A DNA stretch of 64,000 bases from Microvirga lupini. GTDB taxonomy: Bacteria; Pseudomonadota; Alphaproteobacteria; Rhizobiales; Beijerinckiaceae. The notes beneath the pieces are model-generated. The model saw only the letters and a program-made list of their open reading frames with translations, did no database searches and was not told the origin of the DNA. A program made the position numbers and the translations under genes. The number at the start of each line of letters is the position of its first letter. Within the stretch, counting starts at the first letter, position 1. The stretch spans positions 682,066 to 746,065 of the forward strand of contig NZ_JACHWB010000003.1 of assembly GCF_014191055.1 (NCBI RefSeq). Reading direction: 5' to 3'. Shown one piece after another: positions 51,110 through 61,360 of the stretch.

Positions 51110-51739
51110 TTACAGTCCTGCTGGGGCGGCTGTGCCGCCGGTCGCGCGGTGCTTGGCGTTCCAATCCGTCGCGAGCTCGAAGAAGTTACGCATGATCGTC
51201 ACCCCATGCTCCGACAGGATGCTTTCGGGATGGAACTGCACGCCATGGACCGGAAGCGACCGATGGGACAGGCCCATCACGAGTCCGTCTGCGGTCTCTG
51301 CGGTGACGAGAAGGTCGTCAGGGCAGCTCTCCCGATCCACGATGAGAGAATGATAACGGGTGGCCTTGAAGGATCCGTTGATGCCCCGGAAGACGGCCTG
51401 CCCATTGTGCTCCACCTCCGAGACCTTGCCATGCATGGGCAGAGGGGCTCGTGAGACGGTGCCGCCGAAGACTTGGCCGATCGTCTGAAGGCCCAGGCAC
51501 ACGCCGAAGGTCGGGATCTCGGGCGAGGCGCGCTTCACGAGATCGAGGCAGATTCCCGCGTCATTCGGCGTACCCGGACCGGGTGAGATCACGATGGCAT
51601 CCGGCCGATGGCTGAGCACCTCGTCCGTGGAGATGGCATCGTTTCGGACCACGTCGACGGACGTGGCGAGAGGGCCGAGCAGATGCACCAGATTCCAGGT
51701 GAAGCTGTCGTAGTTGTCGATGACGAGAACGCGGGTCAT
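51110..51739 (-). CDS. trpG: Anthranilate synthase component II (glutamine amidotransferase)
   Basis: This subunit supplies ammonia from glutamine to TrpE. The 209-aa class I amidotransferase begins [20 protein letters not shown]. The nucleophile Cys lies in [16 protein letters not shown], and His-Glu in [13 protein letters not shown]. The ATG at 51739 is the natural start. The open frame continues upstream into trpE in another frame and is rejected. A gap of 58 bp separates it from the trpE stop. Confidence 0.95.
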   Translation of the reverse strand: MTRVLVIDNYDSFTWNLVHLLGPLATSVDVVRNDAISTDEVLSHRPDAIVISPGPGTPNDAGICLDLVKRASPEIPTFGVCLGLQTIGQVFGGTVSRAPLPMHGKVSEVEHNGQAVFRGINGSFKATRYHSLIVDRESCPDDLLVTAETADGLVMGLSHRSLPVHGVQFHPESILSEHGVTIMRNFFELATDWNAKHRATGGTAAPAGL

Positions 51740-51797
51740 GGCGCGCCGACGTTCGCGTATGAGGCGGCGCCGGTCAAGGGAAGCCTTGATGCTGAAC

Positions 51798-53318
51798 TCA
51801 TTGCCCAATCCTCGCCTGGCTGGCGAAGCGTACAGCCTCCTCGGCGGCCCGGAACAGAGCCTTCGATTTATTGATGCATTCCTGCTGTTCTGAGGCCGGA
51901 TCAGAATCGTACACGATCCCGGCGCCTGCCTGGACGGCCATGCGTCCGTCCTTGACGACAGCCGTGCGCAGCACGATGCAGGTGTCCATCTCCCCATTAG
52001 CGCCGAAATAGCCGATGCACCCGGCATAAGGCCCGCGCTTATCCTTCTCCAGCTCGTCGATGATCTGCATGGCGCGCACCTTCGGCGCGCCCGAGACCGT
52101 GCCGGCCGGAAAACCCGCGATGAGTGCATCGAGTGCATCGAAGCTCGGGTCGAGGCGACCTTCCACGTTCGACACGATGTGCATCACTTGGCTGTAATAT
52201 TCGAGGAAGAAGGAATCCGTCACCTGCACGGATCCCATCTCGGCGACGCGACCCACGTCGTTGCGGCCGAGATCGAGCAGCATCAGGTGCTCGGCACGTT
52301 CTTTGTGGTCGGCCAGCAGGCTCTCTGCATGGGCCCGGTCCTCGGCGGCTGTTGCACCGCGCGGGCGGGTTCCGGCGATAGGCCGGATCGTAACCCTGCC
52401 GTCGCGGACCCGCACCAGGATCTCAGGCGAGGAGCAGACGATCTGAAAGTCTTCAAAATCCAGGTAGCACAGGAACGGCGCCGGATTGACCCGCCTCAGG
52501 GACCGGTAGAGTGCGAAGGCGGGCAGGGGAAAGGCGGATTCAAAGCGCTGGGACAGCACCACCTGAAAGATGTCCCCGGCGCGAATGTAATCCTTCGCCG
52601 TGGCGACCATCGCCTCGAACTCCTCCGGCGTGGTATTGGAGACCGGGGGCTCGAAGTGAATGTGCGTCGGATCAGTGCGGTCGTCTATGGGCAGTGGGCG
52701 CTCCAGCGCGGCCGTGACCTCGTCGAGGCGGGCCAGCGCCACCTCATAGGCCGCTCGCGCGGAGATGCCCGCCCGAGGACGCACAGGCGTGATGAGCGAG
52801 ATCTCGTCTTTGACCGCATCGAACACCACCATCACGGTGGGCCGAATCAGGATGGCGTCCGGCACCTCCAGCACGTCAGGGTTAGGCTCTGGCAGGCGCT
52901 CCATGAGCCGGACCATGTCATAGCCCAGATATCCGAAGAGCCCAGCCGCCATGGGCGGCAGATCGTCGAAAAGGGGCAGGGCGCTTTCCTTGATGAGCGC
53001 GCGCAAGCTCTCTAGGGGCGGCTGCTCGTCCACCCGGAACTCCTGCACCCCGCTCAGCGCCTGACGGTCGATGGATGCCACGCCATCCTGGCACCGCCAG
53101 ACGAGATCGGGGTCAAGGCCGATCATGGAGTAGCGCCCGCGGGTCGCGCCGCCTTCGACTGATTCCAGCAGGAAGGCCGAGCCTTTCCTCCCATGCCGCA
53201 GCTTGAGGAAGGCCGCGACGGGGGTCAGCAGATCGCCCACAAGAGTGGCGCGCAGCACGCCCGCCTCGCCGGCTTCATAGGCTGAGGCGAACGTGTCGAA
53301 GGCGGGCGCGACCGTCAT
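51798..53318 (-). CDS. trpE: Anthranilate synthase component I
   Basis: This enzyme converts chorismate to anthranilate with ammonia from TrpG and is normally feedback-inhibited by tryptophan. The 506-aa protein has the N-terminal LLES-type motif (FLLESVEGGATRGRYSMIG) that forms the Trp site in the family. The catalytic half follows with TIRPIAGTRPRGATAAEDRA, LGRNDVGRVAEMGSV, GTVSGAPKVRAMQIIDELE and AGAGIVYDSDP. It lies 3 bp downstream of the ppiD-like gene. I see no trp leader peptide in the short gap, so attenuation upstream of trpE is unlikely here. Confidence 0.95.
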   Translation of the reverse strand: MTVAPAFDTFASAYEAGEAGVLRATLVGDLLTPVAAFLKLRHGRKGSAFLLESVEGGATRGRYSMIGLDPDLVWRCQDGVASIDRQALSGVQEFRVDEQPPLESLRALIKESALPLFDDLPPMAAGLFGYLGYDMVRLMERLPEPNPDVLEVPDAILIRPTVMVVFDAVKDEISLITPVRPRAGISARAAYEVALARLDEVTAALERPLPIDDRTDPTHIHFEPPVSNTTPEEFEAMVATAKDYIRAGDIFQVVLSQRFESAFPLPAFALYRSLRRVNPAPFLCYLDFEDFQIVCSSPEILVRVRDGRVTIRPIAGTRPRGATAAEDRAHAESLLADHKERAEHLMLLDLGRNDVGRVAEMGSVQVTDSFFLEYYSQVMHIVSNVEGRLDPSFDALDALIAGFPAGTVSGAPKVRAMQIIDELEKDKRGPYAGCIGYFGANGEMDTCIVLRTAVVKDGRMAVQAGAGIVYDSDPASEQQECINKSKALFRAAEEAVRFASQARIGQ

Positions 53319-53321
53319 GGC

Positions 53322-55217
53322 TTACAATTCGCCGCCGGTGGCTTGGCGCAGCGCCTGCTGGTTGATGGTCACGCCGAGATCCTGGCGCACCTGGGCGATG
53401 TACTGGTTGATCAGGTCGTCGCCGAAGCCGGTGCGGAGCTGGTTCTCGGTGTTCTGCGCCTGCTGGGTCGAGGTGACCAGGGGCGGTACCGTGGCGGAGG
53501 TGACCTTGAAGACCGCCCGCGCGTCCGTGCCGTTGGTGGCATGGCCCGCCTTGCCGACCGGAACGGCGAAGATACGGTTCACGGCCTCGGCGGTCAGATC
53601 GTCCTTGGCGGCATTTCGGGTGAGATCGGTAGCGGTTTTCACCGTTGCGCCGGCCTCCTGGGCCACGGCTTCGATGGCTTCGCCCTTCTCCAGGCGCTCC
53701 GTCAGCCCGCGCGCTTTCTCGGAGAGACGCTGGGCGACCTGATCCTCGCGCCACTGGGTGGCGACCTGATCGCGGACCTCGTCGAGGTTCTTCTCGCGGG
53801 AGGGCTCGATGCCGGTCACGTCATACCAGACATAGCCGGTGCCGGTGCGCAGCGCCTCATTATCGACGCCGATATCCGACGCAAAGGCTGCCTTCACCAA
53901 GGCATCCTTCTGGGGGATGTCGACGGGGTTGCCGGCCTTATCGAGGCCGTTGGCATCCACCGCGGGGGCTTGCACCAGGGTCAGGCCCTTCTCCTTGGCG
54001 ATGTCCGCCAGTGGCTTGGCGCCGGCGCGCAGATCCTCGATCTCGTCATGGATCCGCTCGATCTGGCCCTGGGCCCGCTCTAGGGCGACTTCCTGGCGAA
54101 GCTCCGCGGCGACCTCCTCGAACGGCCGCACGGCTTCCGGCTGGATCTGCGTCACCCTCAGGATCACGGGGCCGAAGCGGCCGGCTATCGGAGCGCTTGC
54201 CGCGCCCTGTTCCAGACTGAAGGCAGCGTCCGCCACACCCTGATCGAGCATCTCGGCCTTCGTGAAGGTGCCGAGTTCCAGATCCTGCGGGGACACGTTG
54301 CGTTCCGCCGCGACGGATTCGAAGGTCGCACCTTCCTTGATCTTGTTGGCGGCGGCCTCGGCTTCGGCCTGGGACGGGAAGGTGATCTGCTGGATCGTCC
54401 GGCGCTCCGGGCTGCCGTACTTCGCCTTCTGCTGCTCGTAACGCTGGTGGGCATCAGCCTCCGACACGGTATCCGGCTTCGCCAGAGCGGCTGCATCGAG
54501 GGTCATCGCCGTCACGGCCCGGTACTCAGGAGCCCGGAACGAGCTCTTGCGCTCATTGAAGAAGGTCTGGAGCTGTTCAGCCGTGGGAGCCGGGATGTCA
54601 CCCGCCATGGCTGCCGTCAGAACAAAGTAGGCGCTTGCCCGGCGTTCGCTGGCATAGCGATGCAGAGCCTCCTTGGCGGCCAAAGGCACATTGATATCGC
54701 CGGCGATCGCCTCGGCGAGGTGAAGCCGCGCCATGGCGGAGCGCTGCTCCTGAACGAAGCCGGCCTCGGACAAGTTGATGTTGCGCAGAGCCTGATCGAA
54801 GAGGGCGCGGTTGAATTGGCCGTCCGTGCCTTTGAAGGCGGGATTGTTGACGATCGAGGCCGCGACGAGCTGGTCTGAGACGGAGAGGCCCATCTCCCGG
54901 GCCTTCTCAGCCAGGACGGCGTCGGTCACCAGATTGTTGACCACCTGCTGGTCAAGGCCGAAGGCACGGGCCTGCTCGGGGCTGATGACCGTTCGGAACT
55001 GACGTCCGAGACGCTGCAGTTCGTTGGTGTAGGCAGTGCGGGTCTGATCCACCGTGATCGTCGTGTCGCCGACCGTGGCTACTGTGGAAGCAGGCGTTGC
55101 ACGGAAGATGTCGCCGATGCCCCAGATGGCGAAGCTGACGATAAGGGCGCCGAAAAAGATGGTGGCGATGGCTTTGCCGACGACTGTCTGCCCAGCCTTG
55201 CGCATGTTCCGAAGCAT
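53322..55217 (-). CDS. PpiD-like periplasmic peptidyl-prolyl isomerase/chaperone
   Basis: This membrane-anchored foldase family acts in the periplasm on exported proteins. The 631-aa product starts MLRNMRKAGQTVVGKAIATI and has one N-terminal membrane anchor (about residues 12-35). A SurA-N-like chaperone domain follows to ~170, then a parvulin-type region near residues 230-370 (RTIQQITFPSQAEAEAAANK, LGTFTKAEMLDQGV). A further coiled domain completes it. An upstream in-frame TTG would add six residues. In Rhizobiales a gene of this type lies between tpiA and the trp genes, as here. The divergent tpiA start is 136 bp away. Confidence 0.88.
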   Translation of the reverse strand: MLRNMRKAGQTVVGKAIATIFFGALIVSFAIWGIGDIFRATPASTVATVGDTTITVDQTRTAYTNELQRLGRQFRTVISPEQARAFGLDQQVVNNLVTDAVLAEKAREMGLSVSDQLVAASIVNNPAFKGTDGQFNRALFDQALRNINLSEAGFVQEQRSAMARLHLAEAIAGDINVPLAAKEALHRYASERRASAYFVLTAAMAGDIPAPTAEQLQTFFNERKSSFRAPEYRAVTAMTLDAAALAKPDTVSEADAHQRYEQQKAKYGSPERRTIQQITFPSQAEAEAAANKIKEGATFESVAAERNVSPQDLELGTFTKAEMLDQGVADAAFSLEQGAASAPIAGRFGPVILRVTQIQPEAVRPFEEVAAELRQEVALERAQGQIERIHDEIEDLRAGAKPLADIAKEKGLTLVQAPAVDANGLDKAGNPVDIPQKDALVKAAFASDIGVDNEALRTGTGYVWYDVTGIEPSREKNLDEVRDQVATQWREDQVAQRLSEKARGLTERLEKGEAIEAVAQEAGATVKTATDLTRNAAKDDLTAEAVNRIFAVPVGKAGHATNGTDARAVFKVTSATVPPLVTSTQQAQNTENQLRTGFGDDLINQYIAQVRQDLGVTINQQALRQATGGEL

Positions 55218-55353
55218 CGTGAACCCGTTTTCCAAAAACTCGTTAAACCTGCCGATAAACGATCAGCGCCTCCACGAAAAGGGCAAGTCTGGTTGAAAGG
55301 GGGCTCAAGCCTCTGCTAGTGCCAAGTTATCAAGCGTGACAGGAGAGCCTTAC

Positions 55354-56121
55354 ATGAGCGTCGATAGGCCGCGCCCGCTGGTTGCGGGCAACTGGAAGAT
55401 GAACGGGTTGAAGACCTCGTCCAACGTCCTGGAGGAGATCCACGCCGGCTACACCCCGGGCCTCAAGGCCAAGGTTGAACTGGCCGTGTGTCCGCCCGCG
55501 ACCCTGATCGGTCATTTCGCACAGCTCTCGGTCGGCTCCCGGGTCGCCATCGGCGGCCAGGACTGCCACGCCAAGGAATCGGGGGCCTTCACCGGCGACC
55601 TGTCTGCCGAAATGCTGGCCGATGCCGGCGCGACCTATGTGATCGTCGGCCACTCCGAGCGCCGCCAGTATCACAGGGAAAAGGACACAGATGTCTGTGC
55701 CAAGGCGGTTGCCGCCCACCGGGCTGGCCTCACCGCCATAGTCTGCGTCGGAGAGACCCGGGAGGAGCGCGAAGCCGGCAAGGCTCTCGCAGTGGTCAAG
55801 AAGCAACTCCGCGGCTCGATCCCGGTCGATTCGAACAGCCACAACCTCGTCGTCGCCTACGAGCCTGTCTGGGCCATCGGCACGGGCCTGACCCCGACGG
55901 CCGCCGACGTGGCGGAGGTCCATGCCGCCATCCGCGAGGAGCTGCGCCGTCTCGTCGGGAAGTCTGAGGCGCCCAAGGTCCGCATCCTTTATGGCGGCTC
56001 CGTGAAGCCCTCCAATGCCGCCGAACTGATGGCGGTGGACAACGTCAATGGCGCCCTGGTAGGCGGCGCCAGCCTCGTGGCGGCCGATTTCCTGGCCATT
56101 GCAGGGGCTTATCTGGGGTAA
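55354..56121 (+). CDS. tpiA: Triosephosphate isomerase
   Basis: This enzyme interconverts dihydroxyacetone phosphate and glyceraldehyde 3-phosphate. The 255-aa TIM barrel has Lys15 in AGNWKMNG, catalytic His100 in [11 protein letters not shown], catalytic Glu in [14 protein letters not shown] and the phosphate loop [15 protein letters not shown]. The ATG at 55354 follows AGGAGA. A start six codons earlier would lie before that site. It is divergent from the ppiD-like gene and followed by secG. Confidence 0.96.
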   Translation: MSVDRPRPLVAGNWKMNGLKTSSNVLEEIHAGYTPGLKAKVELAVCPPATLIGHFAQLSVGSRVAIGGQDCHAKESGAFTGDLSAEMLADAGATYVIVGHSERRQYHREKDTDVCAKAVAAHRAGLTAIVCVGETREEREAGKALAVVKKQLRGSIPVDSNSHNLVVAYEPVWAIGTGLTPTAADVAEVHAAIREELRRLVGKSEAPKVRILYGGSVKPSNAAELMAVDNVNGALVGGASLVAADFLAIAGAYLG

Positions 56122-56239
56122 GTGCGAAAAGGCGGCTTGCGGCCCTTTGATCCTGCGCCCACCTATGCTACAGGCCGCGGCAACGAACGGATTGCGAGCG
56201 GCTGACGCCTTGTGCGCAGCCGCTTGAGGTTTTTAAACA

Positions 56240-56644
56240 ATGCAAACAGTTCTCATCATCGTCCACCTGATCATCGTGCTCGCCCTGATCGGAGTGGTTC
56301 TCCTACAGCGTTCCGAAGGTGGCGGCATGGGCCTCGGCGGCGGTGGAGGTGGCGGTGTCTCCGGCTTCATGACCGGGCGCGGCCAGGCTAATGCGCTCAC
56401 CCGCGCGACCGCGATTCTGGCAGGCCTCTTCTTTCTGACGAGCATTGCGCTCACCGTCATGGCGACCTCGACCCGCGCTCCGCGCTCGATCCTCGACGGT
56501 GCTGCGCCGGCGGCTCCGGGTCAGTCGGCTCCGGCTCAGGGCGGTGGGAACGTGCTCGAGCAGTTGCAGCGCCTCCAGGGCGATCAGCCGGCGACGCCGG
56601 CTCCGAGCTCTCCGGCGCCGGCGCCCGCAGCGCCTCAGCAGTAA
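56240..56644 (+). CDS. secG: Preprotein translocase subunit SecG
   Basis: This is an accessory subunit of the SecYEG channel in the inner membrane. The 134-aa protein has two membrane helices (about residues 3-22 and 55-75) flanking the conserved loop LLQRSEGGGMGLGGGGGGG followed by a GFMTGRG segment. The C-terminal tail of about 50 residues is rich in Ala, Pro and Gln, as is common in alphaproteobacteria. It lies between tpiA and pyrG, the usual order. A terminator-like hairpin follows. Confidence 0.94.
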   Translation: MQTVLIIVHLIIVLALIGVVLLQRSEGGGMGLGGGGGGGVSGFMTGRGQANALTRATAILAGLFFLTSIALTVMATSTRAPRSILDGAAPAAPGQSAPAQGGGNVLEQLQRLQGDQPATPAPSSPAPAPAAPQQ

Positions 56645-56652
56645 ACGAAACC

Positions 56653-56681
56653 AGGGCCGGTGCTTCCGGCCCTCTCTTTTT
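56653..56681 (+). terminator. Rho-independent terminator after secG
   Basis: AGGGCCGG-TGCT-TCCGGCCCT is followed by CTCTTTTTG. It lies 9 bp after the secG stop and 70 bp before pyrG. Confidence 0.8.
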
Positions 56682-56743
56682 GTGGATGGCTTTCGGGTGG
56701 TTCGGTTCGCGATTGCGAATCGGCGCCCGATATTTATGGATAG

Positions 56744-58378
<1,635 letters not shown>

Positions 58379-58384
58379 GACAAG

Positions 58385-58480
58385 CCCCGGCATCCCCGCT
58401 TTCGTCATCCCCGGTCTTGTTCCGGAGATCCACGTCGTGCACGCTCAAACCTGGATGGCCGGGACAAGCCCGGCCACGAT
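58385..58480. repeat. REP-like palindromic repeat after pyrG
   Basis: TCGTCATCCCCGGTCTTGTTCCGGAGATCC is followed by GGATGGCCGGGACAAGCCCGGCCACGATG. Both halves form hairpins and resemble the CGTCATCCCGG family at 12229-12410. It lies in the 3' intergenic space between pyrG and the VOC gene. Confidence 0.6.
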
Positions 58481-58570
58481 GTGTCGATTTTCGATAAGGT
58501 GTAAGCCGGCATCTTGGTCAAAACCTGCACGGCGCTCTAAGTCTATGCTCTCACTGTTGGAAAGAGCCCG

Positions 58571-59434
58571 ATGACCCGCCGTATCGACCATCTCGTTGTT
58601 GCCGTCCAGGATCTTGATCAAGCCGGGCATTTCTACCAGCGTCTCGGATTTCAGGTTGGATCGCGCAACCGGCATCCCTGGGGCACAGAGAACCGGATCA
58701 TCCAGTTTCCCGGCTCCTTCATCGAACTGATCTCCCTAGGCGAGGGGGCGGCCATCGCGCCCCACCAGGCGAGCGCCTTCAGTTTCGGAGCCTTCGTGCA
58801 GGATTACCTTCGGTCCCGCGAAGGTCTGGCCATGCTGGTGCTCGACAGCCAGGATGCCAAGGCCGACGCCGCTCTCTTTTCCGAGAAAGGCATCGGGGCC
58901 TTCGAGCCGTTTCACTTCGAGCGCACCGGACGCCGGCCCAACGGCAGTGAGACCAAGGTCGCCTTCACTCTGGCCTTTGCGTCAGCGGAACTCTCCCCTA
59001 AGGCCGGCTTCTTCGTCTGCCAGCAGCACTATCCTGAGAACTTCTGGAACCCGGAGTTCCAGCGCCACGACAACCAGGCGACTCACATTTCGTCCGTCAC
59101 TCTGGCCTCCCCAGAGCCGGAGCAGCTACGCGCCTTTCTGAGCGCTTTCACCGGCGTGCAACCCGGAAGCCCCGATGGGGATGACCTGTCATTCCGTTTG
59201 GGCGAAAGCCATGTTGACGTCCTGACGCCTGACGATGCCGCGGAGATCTATGGCTCGGTGGAGGCCGAACTCGACGAGCCTTCCTTCGTCGCCTTCGCGG
59301 TTCGCGTCGCGGACATCCACCATCAGGCCAAGTCGCTCGATGCCGCCGAGATTCCTTATCAGCATATCGGCAGCCGGCTCATCATACCGGCGAGCGCTGC
59401 TTTCGGGGTCGCAATCGCGTTCGAGCCAACGTAA
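58571..59434 (+). CDS. VOC-family (glyoxalase-like) protein
   Basis: This is a 287-aa protein with two vicinal-oxygen-chelate-type halves. The first half begins RRIDHLVVAVQDLDQAGHFY with a metal-type His and includes NRIIQFPGSFIELISLG (Glu). The second begins THISSVTLASPEPEQLRAFL and ends with FGVAIAFEP. The arrangement fits the glyoxalase-like domain family (Glyoxalase_5 type) often annotated as VOC family protein. The substrate is unknown. It stands alone between pyrG and a DUF350 gene, with no operon clue. Confidence 0.8.
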   Translation: MTRRIDHLVVAVQDLDQAGHFYQRLGFQVGSRNRHPWGTENRIIQFPGSFIELISLGEGAAIAPHQASAFSFGAFVQDYLRSREGLAMLVLDSQDAKADAALFSEKGIGAFEPFHFERTGRRPNGSETKVAFTLAFASAELSPKAGFFVCQQHYPENFWNPEFQRHDNQATHISSVTLASPEPEQLRAFLSAFTGVQPGSPDGDDLSFRLGESHVDVLTPDDAAEIYGSVEAELDEPSFVAFAVRVADIHHQAKSLDAAEIPYQHIGSRLIIPASAAFGVAIAFEPT

Positions 59435-59490
59435 TCTTAACTATGTTCCCTTAAGCGGTTGAAAATAAACAACCGGTGGGGGACTTTCCC

Positions 59491-59892
59491 GTGGCTTCTT
59501 CTCTCGCGGGCTTGCCCGATTTCTTAATCTTCTTCGTGCTCGCCGTCGCTCTGGTGGGGCTCTATCTCGCCATCTACACCCTTGCGACCATGCACAACGA
59601 ATTCGCCCTGATCCGGGAGAACGTGATCTCGGCGGCCACGGCGCTTGGTTTCAGCCTTGTCGGCTTCGCCCTTCCGCTCGCCAGCGCGATCGTGCATGCC
59701 CAGACGATCGTCGATTGTCTCGTTTGGGGCCTTGTCGCTCTGGCCGTGCAGATCGTCGTCTATTGGCTGGTACGGATCGTCATGCCCAACCTCTCGCAGC
59801 GCATCGCCGCAGGCGAGATGGCGGCGGCCCTGTTTCTCGGAGCTTCATCGCTGTCAGCCGGCATCATCAATGCCGCGGCAATGACGTTCTAA
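59491..59892 (+). CDS. DUF350 family inner-membrane protein
   Basis: This is a 133-aa protein with four predicted membrane helices: LIFFVLAVALVGLYLAIYTL, then VISAATALGFSLVGFALPLA, CLVWGLVALAVQIVVYWLVR and a final AAALFLGASSLSAGIINAAA. The helices match the DUF350/YjfL family, whose function is not established. The GTG at 59491 is preferred because the purine tract GGGGGAC stands 6 bp before it. The earlier GTG at 59476 lies within that tract. It converges with the HTH gene, with only 30 bp between the stops. Confidence 0.82.
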   Translation: MASSLAGLPDFLIFFVLAVALVGLYLAIYTLATMHNEFALIRENVISAATALGFSLVGFALPLASAIVHAQTIVDCLVWGLVALAVQIVVYWLVRIVMPNLSQRIAAGEMAAALFLGASSLSAGIINAAAMTF

Positions 59893-59922
59893 GGTTCGCT
59901 GAGATTATGGGAGGCCTGCCGG

Positions 59923-60192
59923 TCAGGCCTCCATATCGACAAGCCGGGCAAATTGAAGGGCTTCTGCCCGCATGGCGGGCGGCACCATCATCGGGTTCCT
60001 GTGGCGCACCGCGTGGAGCATCGCAATCCGCTCGATAGCCCTGAGATAGAGATCTGGAATCTCGACTTCTCCCCACTCGAAGGCTTGATAATCGCGCAGG
60101 TTCATATCGATCTCATGCGCCATCCTGCTCTGAGTGAAGCCAAGAGCCGTCCGGATCGCAACGAGTTCCTGCATTTTGTCCTGATCTGACAT
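59923..60192 (-). CDS. Small helix-turn-helix (XRE-like) regulator
   Basis: This is an 89-aa protein. Residues ~8-45 (MQELVAIRTALGFTQSRMAH, then DYQAFEWGEVEIPDLYLRAI) form a Cro/C1-type HTH in which GFTQSRMA is helix 2-turn-helix 3. The second half is helical and basic. The start at 60192 has a strong ribosome-binding site (GGGAGG). The open frame extends about 108 codons upstream but lacks such a site and runs through the regulatory region. Two similar 13-mers upstream are candidate operators. Its targets are unknown. Confidence 0.78.
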   Translation of the reverse strand: MSDQDKMQELVAIRTALGFTQSRMAHEIDMNLRDYQAFEWGEVEIPDLYLRAIERIAMLHAVRHRNPMMVPPAMRAEALQFARLVDMEA

Positions 60193-60228
60193 CGGAGCGC
60201 CTCCCGAGCGCCAGCGGTAAATTTTCTT

Positions 60229-60241
60229 AGTGTTTGCAGTG
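60229..60241. promoter_or_regulatory. Candidate operator copy 1 for the small HTH gene
   Basis: AGTGTTTGCAGTG lies 37 bp upstream of the HTH start and shares 11 of 13 bases with 60280-60292. An A[GC]TGTTT[GT]CAGTG pattern fits both. Confidence 0.4.
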
Positions 60242-60279
60242 ACTTCTATAGTCTTTAGCCAATTATCTAAGGGAAGGTT

Positions 60280-60292
60280 ACTGTTTTCAGTG
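60280..60292. promoter_or_regulatory. Candidate operator copy 2 for the small HTH gene
   Basis: ACTGTTTTCAGTG contains the perfect dyad ACTG-TTTT-CAGT. It is 51 bp (about five helical turns) from copy 1, in the region between the divergent HTH and kdsA genes. Confidence 0.4.
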
Positions 60293-60402
60293 CTTACGGT
60301 AAAAATCGGCGCTTCCTCGTAGAATCGCCGTCGCCTCGGAACTCGGGGCCCCATGGCACATCGCCACTTTGCCTTTCGGAGCAAAAAGGCTAGTGACGAC
60401 GC

Positions 60403-61251
60403 ATGACCGATACCAAACAGCACCCTGCCGTCGTCGAGGCCGGCTCCGTCCGCTTCGGGAACCATTTGCCTCTCAGCATCATCGCCGGGCCCTGCGCCAT
60501 GGAAAGCCGCGATCATGCGCTGGAAATGGCCGCTGCGCTCAAGGAGGTCACCGGGAGGTTGGGCCTGGGTCTCGTCTACAAGTCGTCATTCGACAAGGCG
60601 AACCGGACATCGATCTCCAGCGCCCGCGGCATCGGGCTGGACAAGGCACTCGCCATCTTCGCCGAGGTGAAGGAAAGGTACGGGCTTCCAGTCATTACCG
60701 ACGTACACGAGAACGACCAATGCGCCGCGGTGGCAGAAGTGGTCGATATTCTTCAGATCCCGGCTTTCCTCTGCCGCCAGACGGATCTTCTGGTCGCGGC
60801 GGCCAAGACCGGCCGGGTGGTTAACGTCAAGAAGGGCCAGTTCCTCGCCCCGTGGGACATGGCGAATGTCGCCGAGAAGGTGAAGGCGGCGGGCAACCCG
60901 AACGTGATGCTCACCGAGCGCGGCGCCTCCTTCGGCTACAACACCCTCGTGTCCGACATGCGCAGCCTGCCGATCATGGCCGAGACGGGCGCCCCGGTGA
61001 TCTTCGACGCTACCCACTCCGTGCAGCAGCCCGGCGGCAAGGGCACGACCTCCGGGGGGCAGCGGGAATACGTGCCCGTTCTCTCCCGCGCAGCCGTGGC
61101 GGTCGGCGTCGCCGGCGTCTTCATCGAGACGCACCAGGATCCGGACAAGGCACCATCCGACGGCCCCAACATGGTTCCCCTCAAGGAGATCGAGGCGCTG
61201 CTCGCTCAGCTGAAGGCCTTCGACGCTTTGGCTAAGGGTAGGGTGGCTTAA
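60403..61251 (+). CDS. kdsA: 3-deoxy-8-phosphooctulonate synthase (KDO-8-P synthase)
   Basis: This enzyme condenses PEP and arabinose 5-phosphate into KDO 8-phosphate for the LPS inner core. The 282-aa TIM-barrel has [52 protein letters not shown] and [20 protein letters not shown]. Cys31 in AGPCAMES is at the position that separates metal-dependent (Cys) from metal-independent (Asn) enzymes, so this one is probably metal-dependent. It lies upstream of eno, as in many Rhizobiales. Confidence 0.95.
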   Translation: MTDTKQHPAVVEAGSVRFGNHLPLSIIAGPCAMESRDHALEMAAALKEVTGRLGLGLVYKSSFDKANRTSISSARGIGLDKALAIFAEVKERYGLPVITDVHENDQCAAVAEVVDILQIPAFLCRQTDLLVAAAKTGRVVNVKKGQFLAPWDMANVAEKVKAAGNPNVMLTERGASFGYNTLVSDMRSLPIMAETGAPVIFDATHSVQQPGGKGTTSGGQREYVPVLSRAAVAVGVAGVFIETHQDPDKAPSDGPNMVPLKEIEALLAQLKAFDALAKGRVA

Positions 61252-61360
61252 GGTCCTTCCATGATTTTTCAGGAGAGCAGGTCTGCGTTCCTGCTCCCTC
61301 GCGTTGCGGCGAGGCCGTGATAAGCAGTTAGTGCTTTCGCGGCCTCATTCGTAGGATTTC

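Noticed and set aside
56690-56740. GGTTCGCGATTGCGAATCGG near pyrG as a possible tRNA T-arm
   Set aside because: No acceptor stem, D-arm or anticodon arm can be built around it. I found no tRNA or rRNA gene in the window.
59437-59454. Possible CtrA site before the DUF350 gene (two TTAA words)
   Set aside because: The words are separated by 10 bp and not 7, so the site does not fit the CtrA pattern.
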